Assembly (NCBI GenBank): GCA_900549275.1
Contig: URNU01000061.1
Coordinates: 1 to 7,527 of the forward strand
Direction of reading: 5' to 3'
DNA from: an uncultured Collinsella sp.
Lineage (GTDB): Bacteria > Actinomycetota > Coriobacteriia > Coriobacteriales > Coriobacteriaceae
DNA: 7,527 nucleotides
The notes under the pieces are model-generated. The model was not told the origin of the DNA. It saw nothing but the letters and a program-made list of their open reading frames with translations, and searched no databases. How positions within the stretch are numbered: position 1 is the stretch's first letter; every line of letters starts with the position of its first letter. Both the position numbers and the translations under genes were made by a program. This document shows positions 1 to 4,985 of the stretch, piece by piece.

Positions 1-983
1 TAACGGCAGGCGTAGACGCTCTTGCCGTTCATGATGGAGTCGGGGCGGGCAAAGTAGACCTGCTCAAAGATGCAGTTGGCGGACTCTTCGGCTGCGGGCA
101 CGCCCTGCTCGGACACCAGGCCCTCGGCGCTGATGCGCAAGATCTCGCCGGGGCGGACATCACGGACATACTCGGCGCCCACGATATCGAGTGCGCACGT
201 CTCGGAAGCAACGACCCAGCCGCCGGCGCGCGTGACATGGACGGCGGAGTCGACCGTCGAGGCACCGTCTTGCGAGGGCAGCTGCGAAACAGAAGCGGCG
301 TCGGCTTGGTCCAAACCCTCGTCCACGAGCTTGCCCAGCACCAGCGGACGAATGCCGTGCGGGTCGCGGAAGGCGTAGAGTGCCTGCTCGTTGATGAGTG
401 TCATGGCGTAGCCGCCGCGCACGAGCTCCATGGTCTTGCGAATGCCCTCGCGCAGGTGGCCCGTACGCTGGGTGAAGTAGCCGATAAGCTTGGTCGCGAC
501 CTCGGAATCCGAATTGGAGAGGAACGGCACGCCCAGCTCGATCAGCTGACGGCGCAGCTCGTCGGTGTTGACCAGAGTGCCGTTGTGAGCAAGCGCGATG
601 ATGACGCTGTTGATGGTAGAAAGATGCGGCTGCGAGGCTTCCCAACTCTTGGCGCCGGCAGTGCCATAGCGCACGTGGCCCACGGCCAGCTGGCCGGAGA
701 GCGTCGACAGGTCAGCGTTGGAGAACACGCGATCGAGCAGTCCCAGGTCTTTACGAACCATAACCGTGCCGCCATCGCCCACGGCGATTCCCGCCGATTC
801 CTGGCCGCGATGCTGCAACGCGCGCAGACCAAAGTACGTCAGTCGAGCCACATCGCGATCGGGTGCCCACACACCAAAGATGCCACATTCCTCATGCAGC
901 TGGTCGGAGTCCGGATCATACGTCGACATGGTCGTCACCTGTCCCGCGGCACGCTCGGCCGCGCGGATGGTTTCTTGAGACAT
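1..983 (-). CDS. purF: Amidophosphoribosyltransferase PurF, N-terminal part (3' end cut by window edge)
   Basis: PurF transfers ammonia from glutamine to PRPP, giving 5-phosphoribosylamine, the first committed step of purine synthesis in the cytoplasm. The 327 visible residues read cleanly to the left edge. The Ntn glutaminase domain is clear: EE-CGIFGV with nucleophile Cys33, LRALQHRGQESAGI (53-66), GHVRYGTAG with Arg105 (102-110), AHNGTLVN (132-139) and VASETCA (258-264). The start of the phosphoribosyltransferase domain follows, with YFARPDS at 310-316. The PRPP-binding motif lies beyond the window; family members are about 470-500 residues. Cys33 must be exposed by removing a propeptide. 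From ATG 981-983 that propeptide is 32 residues. An in-frame ATG at 927-929 (Met19), with AGGTG six bases upstream, would give 14, closer to the short leader of the Bacillus enzyme. I kept the first ATG because GAGGGG lies five bases upstream. Residues about 219-252 look like an insertion compared with the Bacillus and E. coli proteins as I recall them. Confidence 0.96.
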   Translation of the reverse strand, partial: MSQETIRAAERAAGQVTTMSTYDPDSDQLHEECGIFGVWAPDRDVARLTYFGLRALQHRGQESAGIAVGDGGTVMVRKDLGLLDRVFSNADLSTLSGQLAVGHVRYGTAGAKSWEASQPHLSTINSVIIALAHNGTLVNTDELRRQLIELGVPFLSNSDSEVATKLIGYFTQRTGHLREGIRKTMELVRGGYAMTLINEQALYAFRDPHGIRPLVLGKLVDEGLDQADAASVSQLPSQDGASTVDSAVHVTRAGGWVVASETCALDIVGAEYVRDVRPGEILRISAEGLVSEQGVPAAEESANCIFEQVYFARPDSIMNGKSVYACR

Positions 984-988
984 GGCAT

Positions 989-994
989 CCCCTC
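989..994 (-). promoter_or_regulatory. Ribosome-binding site for purF
   Basis: GAGGGG on the minus strand lies five bases before the ATG at 981-983 and supports that start. A competing AGGTG at 936-940 (minus) lies six bases before the internal ATG at 927-929, so the sequence does not settle the start completely. Confidence 0.6.
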
Positions 995-1024
995 AGAGCC
1001 TCGTTATTTGGCGTTACCCGCCCT

Positions 1025-1030
1025 ATTATA
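1025..1030 (-). promoter_or_regulatory. Probable purF promoter, -10 box
   Basis: The minus strand reads a perfect TATAAT here, 41 bases before the purF ATG, giving a 5' leader of roughly 35 bases. No good -35 box is present at 16-18 bases spacing (the positions read GGGAGT or similar), so this promoter would lean on its -10 or on an activator. It is one of the few AT-rich spots in the region. Confidence 0.5.
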
Positions 1031-1266
1031 CGCACGGCAAGACAAGCACTCCCGCGCATGAGCAGCGCTTTTTAAAAGCCCACCGAGCTTATAATCCGTT
1101 TTGCGGCCAAACATTTTATTGGGCAACCCATGCTCGAGGCCGGCGATCCCACGTACTTCCGTCGCGGCGCATCTCGCCCACCGTTAGGGCTTACATTGCT
1201 GCAATTGGGACGTTCGTCCTGTCTTTTAGCAGGTCGGCGGCGTATCCTGTAACCTAGGACAAAACG

Positions 1267-1273
1267 AGAAAGG
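1267..1273 (+). promoter_or_regulatory. Ribosome-binding site for the CmpB-family gene
   Basis: AGAAAGG ends six bases before ATG 1280-1282. It is a moderate Shine-Dalgarno match at good spacing and supports this start. Confidence 0.55.
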
Positions 1274-1279
1274 TTCTGT

Positions 1280-2509
1280 ATGGATCGAAACGAGCTCGAC
1301 CCCAGCGTCCCCAGCGCCACGGAGGTCAAGAAGATCCCCCTCATCATTAAGGTGTACGCCGCCCTGTGCATCCTGTCCGGCGTGAGCACGCTCCCGTCAG
1401 TCGCCGCCTTTATGTGGCAGGTCATCACCGCGCTCATCAACGGCAACGCCGCCACCAAGCTCGGCGACAACACGCTCGTCGCGGTCGGCCTTATCGTCGC
1501 CGGCATCATGCTTTCGGCGGCGAGCGCGGTCATCTTAATCATCTTCGGCCTGGACCTTATCAAGAACCAGCGCCGCAACGCCGCGCGCCTGTCCTATATC
1601 CTTATCGCATTTACTGTCGTTGAGCTTTTGGTCGACGTGATGCTCCAGGGTATCGGGCCGTTCTTGCTGCGCCCCGCCATCCAGCTCGGCATCCTCATCG
1701 CGCTTTCGGCCACCGTTGACCCCACGCTTCGTCAGGAGCGCGAACTGCAGCGCCGCCTGCAGGAGATGCTCGATCGCGACGCCGCCGCCGAGGGTATGCT
1801 CGGCCGCGATGAGACCGGAGAAGGCTACATCAAGCTCAACTACTTCAACCTGTTCTGGGTATTCTTTGTCTGCTGCGTACTCGGCCTGATCTTGGAGGAC
1901 ATCTGGCATATGACGGTCGATGACCCGGGCGTCTACCAGAACCGCGCCGGCATGCTGTTTGGCCCCTTCAGTCCCATCTACGGATTTGGCGCCGTACTCA
2001 TGACCATGGTGCTCAACCGCTTCTACAAAAAGAACCCCATCGTTATCTTTTTGGTGAGTGCCCTGCTTGGCGCAAGCTTTGAGGTGTTCGTGGGCTGGTT
2101 TATGCAGACCTCGTTCGGTGTGGTCTCGTGGAGCTACTCGCATATGAAGCTCTTTGGCATGCCCGATCCGCTCGCCGTGCTTACGGGCGGACGCACCTGC
2201 ACGGGCTTCGCCTGCCTGTGGGGCCTGGGCGGACTCATCTGGATCAAGCTGCTGCTGCCCAGATTGCTCAAACTCATCAACATGATTCCCTGGAAGAGCC
2301 GCTACTCGGCCACCGTCATCTTTACCATCATCATGCTGGTCGACGGCGTCATGACGCTGCAATCGCTCGACTACTGGTACCAGCGTGTCAACGACACCGT
2401 CAACGATATTCCCGTTGCGCAGTTCTACGGCAAGTACTTCGATAATGAGTATATGGAAAATCGCTTCCAAAGTATGACCATGAGCCCCAAGGACGCCACA
2501 CGCGTATAG
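1280..2509 (+). CDS. Polytopic membrane protein of the CmpB / putative ABC-transporter type IV family
   Basis: This is a 409-residue integral membrane protein of unknown substrate. The C-terminal half (about 184-335) matches the family named 'putative ABC-transporter type IV' (CmpB-like). It has LNYFNLFWVFFVCCVLGLI (186-204), a GMLFGPFSPIYGFG loop (224-237), SALLGASFEVFVGW (260-273) and GRTCTGFACLWGLGGLIW (304-321). Hydrophobic stretches lie at about 20-54, 64-95, 104-145, 188-208, 230-247, 253-285, 305-334 and 343-362, so roughly eight to ten membrane passes. Residues 148-182 form a charged, probably helical, cytoplasmic linker rich in Arg, Glu and Gln. The N-terminal membrane part before that linker is not part of the family core as I know it. 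There is no ATPase, Walker motif or binding protein beside it, so the 'ABC transporter' label is a family name, not a demonstrated role. It stands alone between divergent purF and a terminator. Confidence 0.8.
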   Translation: MDRNELDPSVPSATEVKKIPLIIKVYAALCILSGVSTLPSVAAFMWQVITALINGNAATKLGDNTLVAVGLIVAGIMLSAASAVILIIFGLDLIKNQRRNAARLSYILIAFTVVELLVDVMLQGIGPFLLRPAIQLGILIALSATVDPTLRQERELQRRLQEMLDRDAAAEGMLGRDETGEGYIKLNYFNLFWVFFVCCVLGLILEDIWHMTVDDPGVYQNRAGMLFGPFSPIYGFGAVLMTMVLNRFYKKNPIVIFLVSALLGASFEVFVGWFMQTSFGVVSWSYSHMKLFGMPDPLAVLTGGRTCTGFACLWGLGGLIWIKLLLPRLLKLINMIPWKSRYSATVIFTIIMLVDGVMTLQSLDYWYQRVNDTVNDIPVAQFYGKYFDNEYMENRFQSMTMSPKDATRV

Positions 2510-2546
2510 CGCGGGCGACGGCGCAAACCGGTCTCAACGGACAAGT

Positions 2547-2587
2547 AAGCCCGCTGGCAGTTCAATCCTAACTGCCAGCGGGCTTTT
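2547..2587. terminator. Strong hairpin terminator between convergent genes
   Basis: A perfect 16-bp stem (2547-2562 with 2570-2585) encloses the seven-base loop CAATCCT. The arms carry a GC-rich core, GCCCGCTGGCAG, and the plus strand continues TTTT at 2584-2587, as expected of a Rho-independent terminator for the CmpB-family gene ending at 2509. On the minus strand the stem is followed by TTACTTGT, a weaker U-rich tail, so it can also end the leftward operon whose last stop codon is at 2620-2622. Confidence 0.92.
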
Positions 2588-2619
2588 GCTATAGATGGGC
2601 TCGAGTTGATCGCAAAGCC

Positions 2620-3036
2620 CTATGCCTCGCGCTCGACCTCATTCACGCATTCATTCTTGATGGTGCCGACAAGCGACTGCAGGGCATCGACCACATGCGG
2701 ACGAATGTCTCCGCCAATGAGCACGAGCATGATGTCATCGCCCACGGAAAGCTCACCGCTCGCCAGCCACACGCGCACATAGCCGATACCCGGCATCGCT
2801 CGCGTCACCTCGATGGCAGACCGCACCTTTTCGGCATCGTAGTCAAAGACCATGCCGCCCACCTTGTGGCCCGGCGCCACGCCATCGGTCTCGACTCCGC
2901 GCACCTCGGCCTTGGGCGTCACGCGCACCACGCCGTTATGCGTCAGATACATACCGCACGCCAGCGCCGAAGCGTCGGCCTTGGCCTCGCGCAGCCAAGC
3001 ATCAATCGAAGGCATCGTTTTGCCATTCTCGAGCAT
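2620..3036 (-). CDS. MoaE-like protein (molybdopterin synthase catalytic-subunit family)
   Basis: The protein resembles MoaE, the large subunit of molybdopterin synthase, which inserts sulfur into precursor Z (cPMP) during molybdenum cofactor synthesis. From this start it has 138 residues, near the usual family length. Visible segments are MPSIDAWLREAK, GMYLTHNGVVR, the GYVRVWLASGELSVGDDIMLVL strand-turn-strand (the ELxxGD turn is typical of MoaE), and GGDIRPHVVDALQSL-VGTIKNEC near the C terminus. The Lys in TIKNEC aligns with the first conserved catalytic lysine of E. coli MoaE (Lys119). The second lysine region (FWK in E. coli) reads VNEVE here, so a catalytic role is uncertain. Start choice: AGGGGA lies just upstream of ATG 3034-3036. 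The frame extends to an ATG at 3112-3114 that overlaps the sortase stop as TAATG, but the 26 extra residues look unlike the family and have a poor ribosome-binding site. It is probably the last gene of the purE operon. No other cofactor genes are visible. Confidence 0.75.
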   Translation of the reverse strand: MLENGKTMPSIDAWLREAKADASALACGMYLTHNGVVRVTPKAEVRGVETDGVAPGHKVGGMVFDYDAEKVRSAIEVTRAMPGIGYVRVWLASGELSVGDDIMLVLIGGDIRPHVVDALQSLVGTIKNECVNEVEREA

Positions 3037-3040
3037 CATT

Positions 3041-3046
3041 TCCCCT
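3041..3046 (-). promoter_or_regulatory. Ribosome-binding site deciding the moaE-like start
   Basis: The minus strand reads AGGGGA inside an A-rich stretch, with the GGGG five bases before ATG 3034-3036 and two bases before the adjacent in-frame ATG 3037-3039. It favours an internal start over the ATG at 3112-3114, which has no good Shine-Dalgarno sequence. It also leaves about 77 non-coding bases after the sortase stop. Confidence 0.55.
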
Positions 3047-3113
3047 TTTTTATCTCTTATGCCGTCAGGCGGCGACTCGCCCTTCAGCGCCTCCGCTACC
3101 TGCAATGCAACCA

Positions 3114-4136
3114 TTAGCTCTCAACGGGGGTAAGAATCATCACGGCACGCTTGTTCCTTAGCGCCGAAGGCGAACACGTGATAAGCGTGAGCACCTTATC
3201 AGCCTTGGCGGCACGGCTCTCAGCGTCGCTCGCCACGGCGGAGGCACCGTCAATCATCTCGGAAAGATAGGCCTTTAGGCCGTCTCCGCCCTCAAAGTTG
3301 GGAGTACGCGCTTTTTGGTACGAGTCCTCGACCACCTTGGTCAGCAACGGCTTAAATTTATAGGCGCCGTCGCGCGTGACGTAAAAGGCATATTCGATAC
3401 CGTCGAAAACCGACTGGTCGGCGCTGTCGGCAATGAAGTGGAACATCGAGTGATCCCTCATGTGATGTCCGTAGAGCGTAGTCTGCTGGTCCACCATACC
3501 GGGAGCCGCGTCATCGCAGTCAAGGAAAATAGCGCCCACGGGATTTGCCGTGCCGTCAAAGAGCGTGCTCAGGTACTTGGTGTTGTTATCCGTCTGCACC
3601 ACCGGATAGTTGATGGCGGTACCGGGTACACATATCCAACCGACGACATCGGGGTTGATTTGGGCAAGCGTGGCAAAATCAACAATGGGTGCACCGCTCG
3701 CATCGCTATCGCTCACAGACTTTATTTCAACCTTTTGATACGAATCGCTTGCTTCCTTGTAACCCAACTGCGCCTTGATATAGATGCCGGCGGCGGCGGC
3801 GATCAGGCACACACCGATCACAATAAGAAGTATCGCGAAAATCGAACGGCCTTTTTTGCGCTTAGGAACAGAACTTTCCGCCGAGCCGCCGAGCCCGGGC
3901 GAAGGAGAACGATGGGCTTGCGATTGCTCCCCGTAACTGGAAGGGCGGCAGGTCGGCAAAGCGCCCTGAACGGGCTGGTTCGACGGCGCCACCGGCCGCG
4001 GAGCCCGAACGTGCCCCGCGACATGGGCGGGCTGCGTAGAGGACGTCCGCCCCGGCTGCGCCGAGCGCAGCGCGCTTGGATTCGCAGGATCGGGAATCTG
4101 GGACAGTTTAAAACGCTTTCCCTGATAATTGGACAT
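3114..4136 (-). CDS. Class B sortase
   Basis: A membrane-bound cysteine transpeptidase that cuts a sorting signal on secreted proteins and joins them to the cell wall or to pilin subunits. The protein has 340 residues. Residues 1-97 are a Pro/Ser/Gln-rich, probably disordered cytoplasmic tail ending in the basic patch PKRKKGR (91-97). One membrane segment follows at about 98-120, then the extracellular catalytic domain. Class B features: INPDVVGWICVPGTAINYPVVQ (160-181), LYGHHM with catalytic His224 (221-226), and TLITCSPSALRNKR with Cys321 and Arg330 (317-330). The tail is unusually long for a sortase, which normally has a short cytoplasmic end. The start is supported by AGAGGAG four bases upstream. 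The gene begins 35 bases after the purE stop, and its TAA overlaps the first possible ATG of the MoaE-like gene. No protein with an LPxTG- or NPQTN-type signal is in the window, so the substrate must be elsewhere. The subclass call rests on motif recall. Confidence 0.93.
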   Translation of the reverse strand: MSNYQGKRFKLSQIPDPANPSALRSAQPGRTSSTQPAHVAGHVRAPRPVAPSNQPVQGALPTCRPSSYGEQSQAHRSPSPGLGGSAESSVPKRKKGRSIFAILLIVIGVCLIAAAAGIYIKAQLGYKEASDSYQKVEIKSVSDSDASGAPIVDFATLAQINPDVVGWICVPGTAINYPVVQTDNNTKYLSTLFDGTANPVGAIFLDCDDAAPGMVDQQTTLYGHHMRDHSMFHFIADSADQSVFDGIEYAFYVTRDGAYKFKPLLTKVVEDSYQKARTPNFEGGDGLKAYLSEMIDGASAVASDAESRAAKADKVLTLITCSPSALRNKRAVMILTPVES

Positions 4137-4140
4137 ATTT

Positions 4141-4147
4141 CTCCTCT
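4141..4147 (-). promoter_or_regulatory. Ribosome-binding site for the sortase gene
   Basis: AGAGGAG on the minus strand, four bases before ATG 4134-4136. It is a strong match in the 35-base gap after purE. The same gap holds a small hairpin, GCGGC-AA-GCCGC at 4160-4171, too weak and lacking the U tract to be a convincing terminator. Confidence 0.65.
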
Positions 4148-4171
4148 ATTGCAGATAAGGCGGCAAGCCGC

Positions 4172-4636
4172 TTAGGCGTCGGCCATCTCCTGCTTCATCT
4201 TCTCGATAACCTTGCGGTACTCGGGGTCGCAGGCGCCAAGAATCTGCGTAGCGTAGATGGCGGCGTTCTTGGCGCCGTTGATGGCAACGCAGGCCACGGG
4301 CACGCCCGAAGGCATCTGCACCATCGACAGCAGCGAATCCATACCGCCCAGGTCACTCGTCTTCATAGGCACACCGATAACCGGCAGCGGTGTAAAGGCA
4401 GCCACGACACCACCCAAGTGAGCGGCCTTGCCGGCGGCGGCGATAATCACTTTGATACCGCGATCGGCGGCAGTCGAAGCCCACTCGTGGACCTTCGCCG
4501 GCGTGCGGTGCGCGCTCGCTATGACGAGCTCATAGGGCACACCGAGCGCCTCGAGCTCGGCGGTGCAGCCTTCCATAACGCCCAGATCGGACTTGGAACC
4601 CATGATGATCCCGACAACCGGCTTTTGATCTGCCAT
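4172..4636 (-). CDS. purE: N5-carboxyaminoimidazole ribonucleotide mutase PurE
   Basis: PurE rearranges N5-CAIR to CAIR in purine synthesis. The 154-residue protein covers the full family length. Motifs are GIIMGSKSDLGVME near the N terminus (phosphate-binding loop), the ASAHRTP loop with its conserved His, AAGKAAHLGGVVAA (counterpart of AGGAAHLPG), then PLPVIGVPM, LGGMDSLLSMVQMPSG and GAKNAAIYATQIL. This pattern fits a class I mutase of the variety seen in many Gram-positives, with Lys and Gly where E. coli has Gly and Pro. The ATG at 4634-4636 is preferred: AGGAGG lies nine bases upstream. The frame could extend two codons to a TTG at 4640-4642, but that lies only three bases from AGGAGG. 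PurK, which supplies N5-CAIR, is not in the window. purE heads a probable operon with the sortase and MoaE-like genes. Confidence 0.97.
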   Translation of the reverse strand: MADQKPVVGIIMGSKSDLGVMEGCTAELEALGVPYELVIASAHRTPAKVHEWASTAADRGIKVIIAAAGKAAHLGGVVAAFTPLPVIGVPMKTSDLGGMDSLLSMVQMPSGVPVACVAINGAKNAAIYATQILGACDPEYRKVIEKMKQEMADA

Positions 4637-4645
4637 AAACAAAGA

Positions 4646-4651
4646 CCTCCT
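4646..4651 (-). promoter_or_regulatory. Ribosome-binding site for purE
   Basis: A perfect AGGAGG on the minus strand, nine bases before ATG 4634-4636. It decides against the TTG start two codons earlier. Confidence 0.75.
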
Positions 4652-4687
4652 GTTGAGAGCGGTGACGCGGCGAATCCGCGACCCTTA

Positions 4688-4702
4688 ACTACTGAGAGTA
4701 GT
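4688..4702. repeat. Inverted repeat overlapping the purE -10 box (operator candidate)
   Basis: ACTACT-GAG-AGTAGT is a perfect 6-bp inverted repeat with a three-base spacer. Its right half overlaps the proposed purE -10 box (4700-4705), and the repeat spans the expected transcription start. A dimeric repressor bound here would block initiation. I cannot link it to a known regulator. Confidence 0.45.
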
Positions 4703-4705
4703 ATA
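4700..4705 (-). promoter_or_regulatory. Probable purE promoter, -10 box
   Basis: TATACT on the minus strand, 63 bases before the purE ATG, giving a leader of about 55 bases. No recognisable -35 box lies at normal spacing (the positions read AAGACC or close to it). The leader contains a short hairpin CGCGG-ATTCG-CCGCG (4666-4680) upstream of the AGGAGG. The call depends on the -10 match alone. Confidence 0.45.
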
Positions 4706-4731
4706 GCTGCTCCCGTCCCTGCGGTCTTTGT

Positions 4732-4803
4732 GGTGGCGGCTGAGCCTTTCCCTCGGGAACTGGGCTTCGCGAAGTTTCCCGAGAGAAAGGCTCAGCCGCC
4801 ACC
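4732..4803. repeat. Long near-perfect hairpin (28-bp stem) upstream of purE
   Basis: 4732-4759 pairs with 4776-4803 at 27 of 28 positions; the only mismatch is C4751 opposite A4784. The 16-base loop contains the palindrome CTTCGCGAAG (4765-4774), so a second small stem can stack inside. Neither strand has a run of T after the stem, so it is not a normal Rho-independent terminator. It ends 26 bases upstream of the proposed purE -10 box. It could be a Rho-dependent or processing structure at the carB mRNA end, a protein-binding cruciform, or a small dispersed repeat. Confidence 0.85.
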
Positions 4804-4849
4804 CTGCGACCTACCGGAGGTTGCTATGACGTACGTTTGCTGAATTATT

Positions 4850-4891
4850 AGTGTGGGCCCTGCCGTTCGAACGAACGGCAGGGCCCACACT
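4850..4891. terminator. Perfect 20-bp inverted repeat, probable terminator after carB
   Basis: 4850-4869 is the exact reverse complement of 4872-4891 with only two bases between, including the GC-rich core GTGGGCCCTGCC. Real RNA would open the innermost pairs to form a loop. It lies 95 bases beyond the carB stop. On the minus strand, the carB direction, the tail reads AATAATTC with few Ts. On the plus strand the tail TCATTTTCTATTT is more U-rich. Termination of carB is the likeliest role from position, but the tail fits the opposite direction better. Confidence 0.6.
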
Positions 4892-4930
4892 CATTTTCTA
4901 TTTAGCCCTAGTCATCGCGCAAAGTCCCTT

Positions 4931-4951
4931 CGGCAGCACACGGTGCAGCCG
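4931..4951. repeat. Small hairpin just past carB
   Basis: CGGCAGCAC (4931-4939) pairs with GTGCAGCCG (4943-4951) around the loop ACG, with one A:A mismatch. It lies 35 bases after the carB stop. With no T run beyond it on the minus strand, it is at most an accessory 3'-end structure. Confidence 0.4.
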
Positions 4952-4985
4952 AGTCACCGCCTCCCGCCCCGGCCGATCAGGTCAA

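Larger units (their letters stand above)
984..1279. other. Divergent intergenic region between purF and the CmpB-family gene
   Basis: I see no convincing gene here. The left part holds the purF leader and -10 box. There is an odd palindrome GCTTTT-T-AAAAGC at 1067-1079. A plus-strand TATAAT at 1090-1095 lacks a recognisable -35; if used, it would give the rightward gene a leader of about 180 bases. Within that stretch are three short symmetrical elements: TGGG-CAA-CCCA near 1119-1130, ATTGC-T-GCAAT at 1195-1205, and GGACG-TT-CGTCC at 1208-1219. A weaker -10-like TATCCT lies at 1243-1248. Any of these could be an operator or a small RNA structure, but none matches a motif I can name with confidence. 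Confidence 0.5.
4637..4985. other. Structured intergenic region between purE and carB
   Basis: These 349 bases hold no gene of normal size. In order from the left: the purE ribosome-binding site and leader, the inverted repeat and -10 box, the 28-bp hairpin, a short plus-strand stretch, the 20-bp perfect inverted repeat, and a small hairpin after carB. The stretch between the two big hairpins (4804-4849) contains GGAGG at 4816-4820, then ATG at 4826-4828 and a five-codon reading frame (M-T-Y-V-C, stop 4841-4843) on the plus strand. The GGAGG is partly paired in a local stem, 4807-4812 with 4818-4823. ACGTACGT at 4829-4836 is a perfect palindrome. No plus-strand gene lies downstream, since carB runs the other way. 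Confidence 0.6.

Noticed and set aside
237..1061. A 274-codon plus-strand frame opposite purF.
   Set aside because: It is antisense to clear PurF, runs through the purF promoter, and shows no domain or ribosome-binding site of its own.
1072..1578. A 168-codon minus-strand frame spanning the intergenic region and the start of the CmpB-family gene.
   Set aside because: Most of it is antisense to the membrane protein; the intergenic part shows no conserved-looking protein and there is no good ribosome-binding site.
1535..2470. A 311-codon minus-strand frame opposite the CmpB-family gene.
   Set aside because: The plus strand encodes a convincing membrane protein with family motifs; the minus translation is charged, His/Asp/Glu-rich and motif-free.
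4160..4171. Small GCGGC-AA-GCCGC hairpin between purE and the sortase as a terminator.
   Set aside because: It has only five pairs, a two-base loop and no U tract. The downstream gene starts a few bases later with a strong ribosome-binding site, so read-through is more likely.
3315..4175. A 286-codon plus-strand frame opposite the sortase.
   Set aside because: It is the shadow of the sortase gene, whose catalytic His, Cys and Arg are all on the minus strand.
4637..4642. TTG start two codons upstream of the purE ATG.
   Set aside because: It lies only three bases from AGGAGG, while the ATG is nine bases away, a workable spacing, and begins the familiar MADQKPVVGIIMGSKSD sequence.
4732..4891. 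CRISPR array or insertion-sequence ends.
   Set aside because: The two hairpins have unrelated sequences and are inverted repeats rather than spaced direct repeats. There is no transposase and no target-site duplication that I can see.
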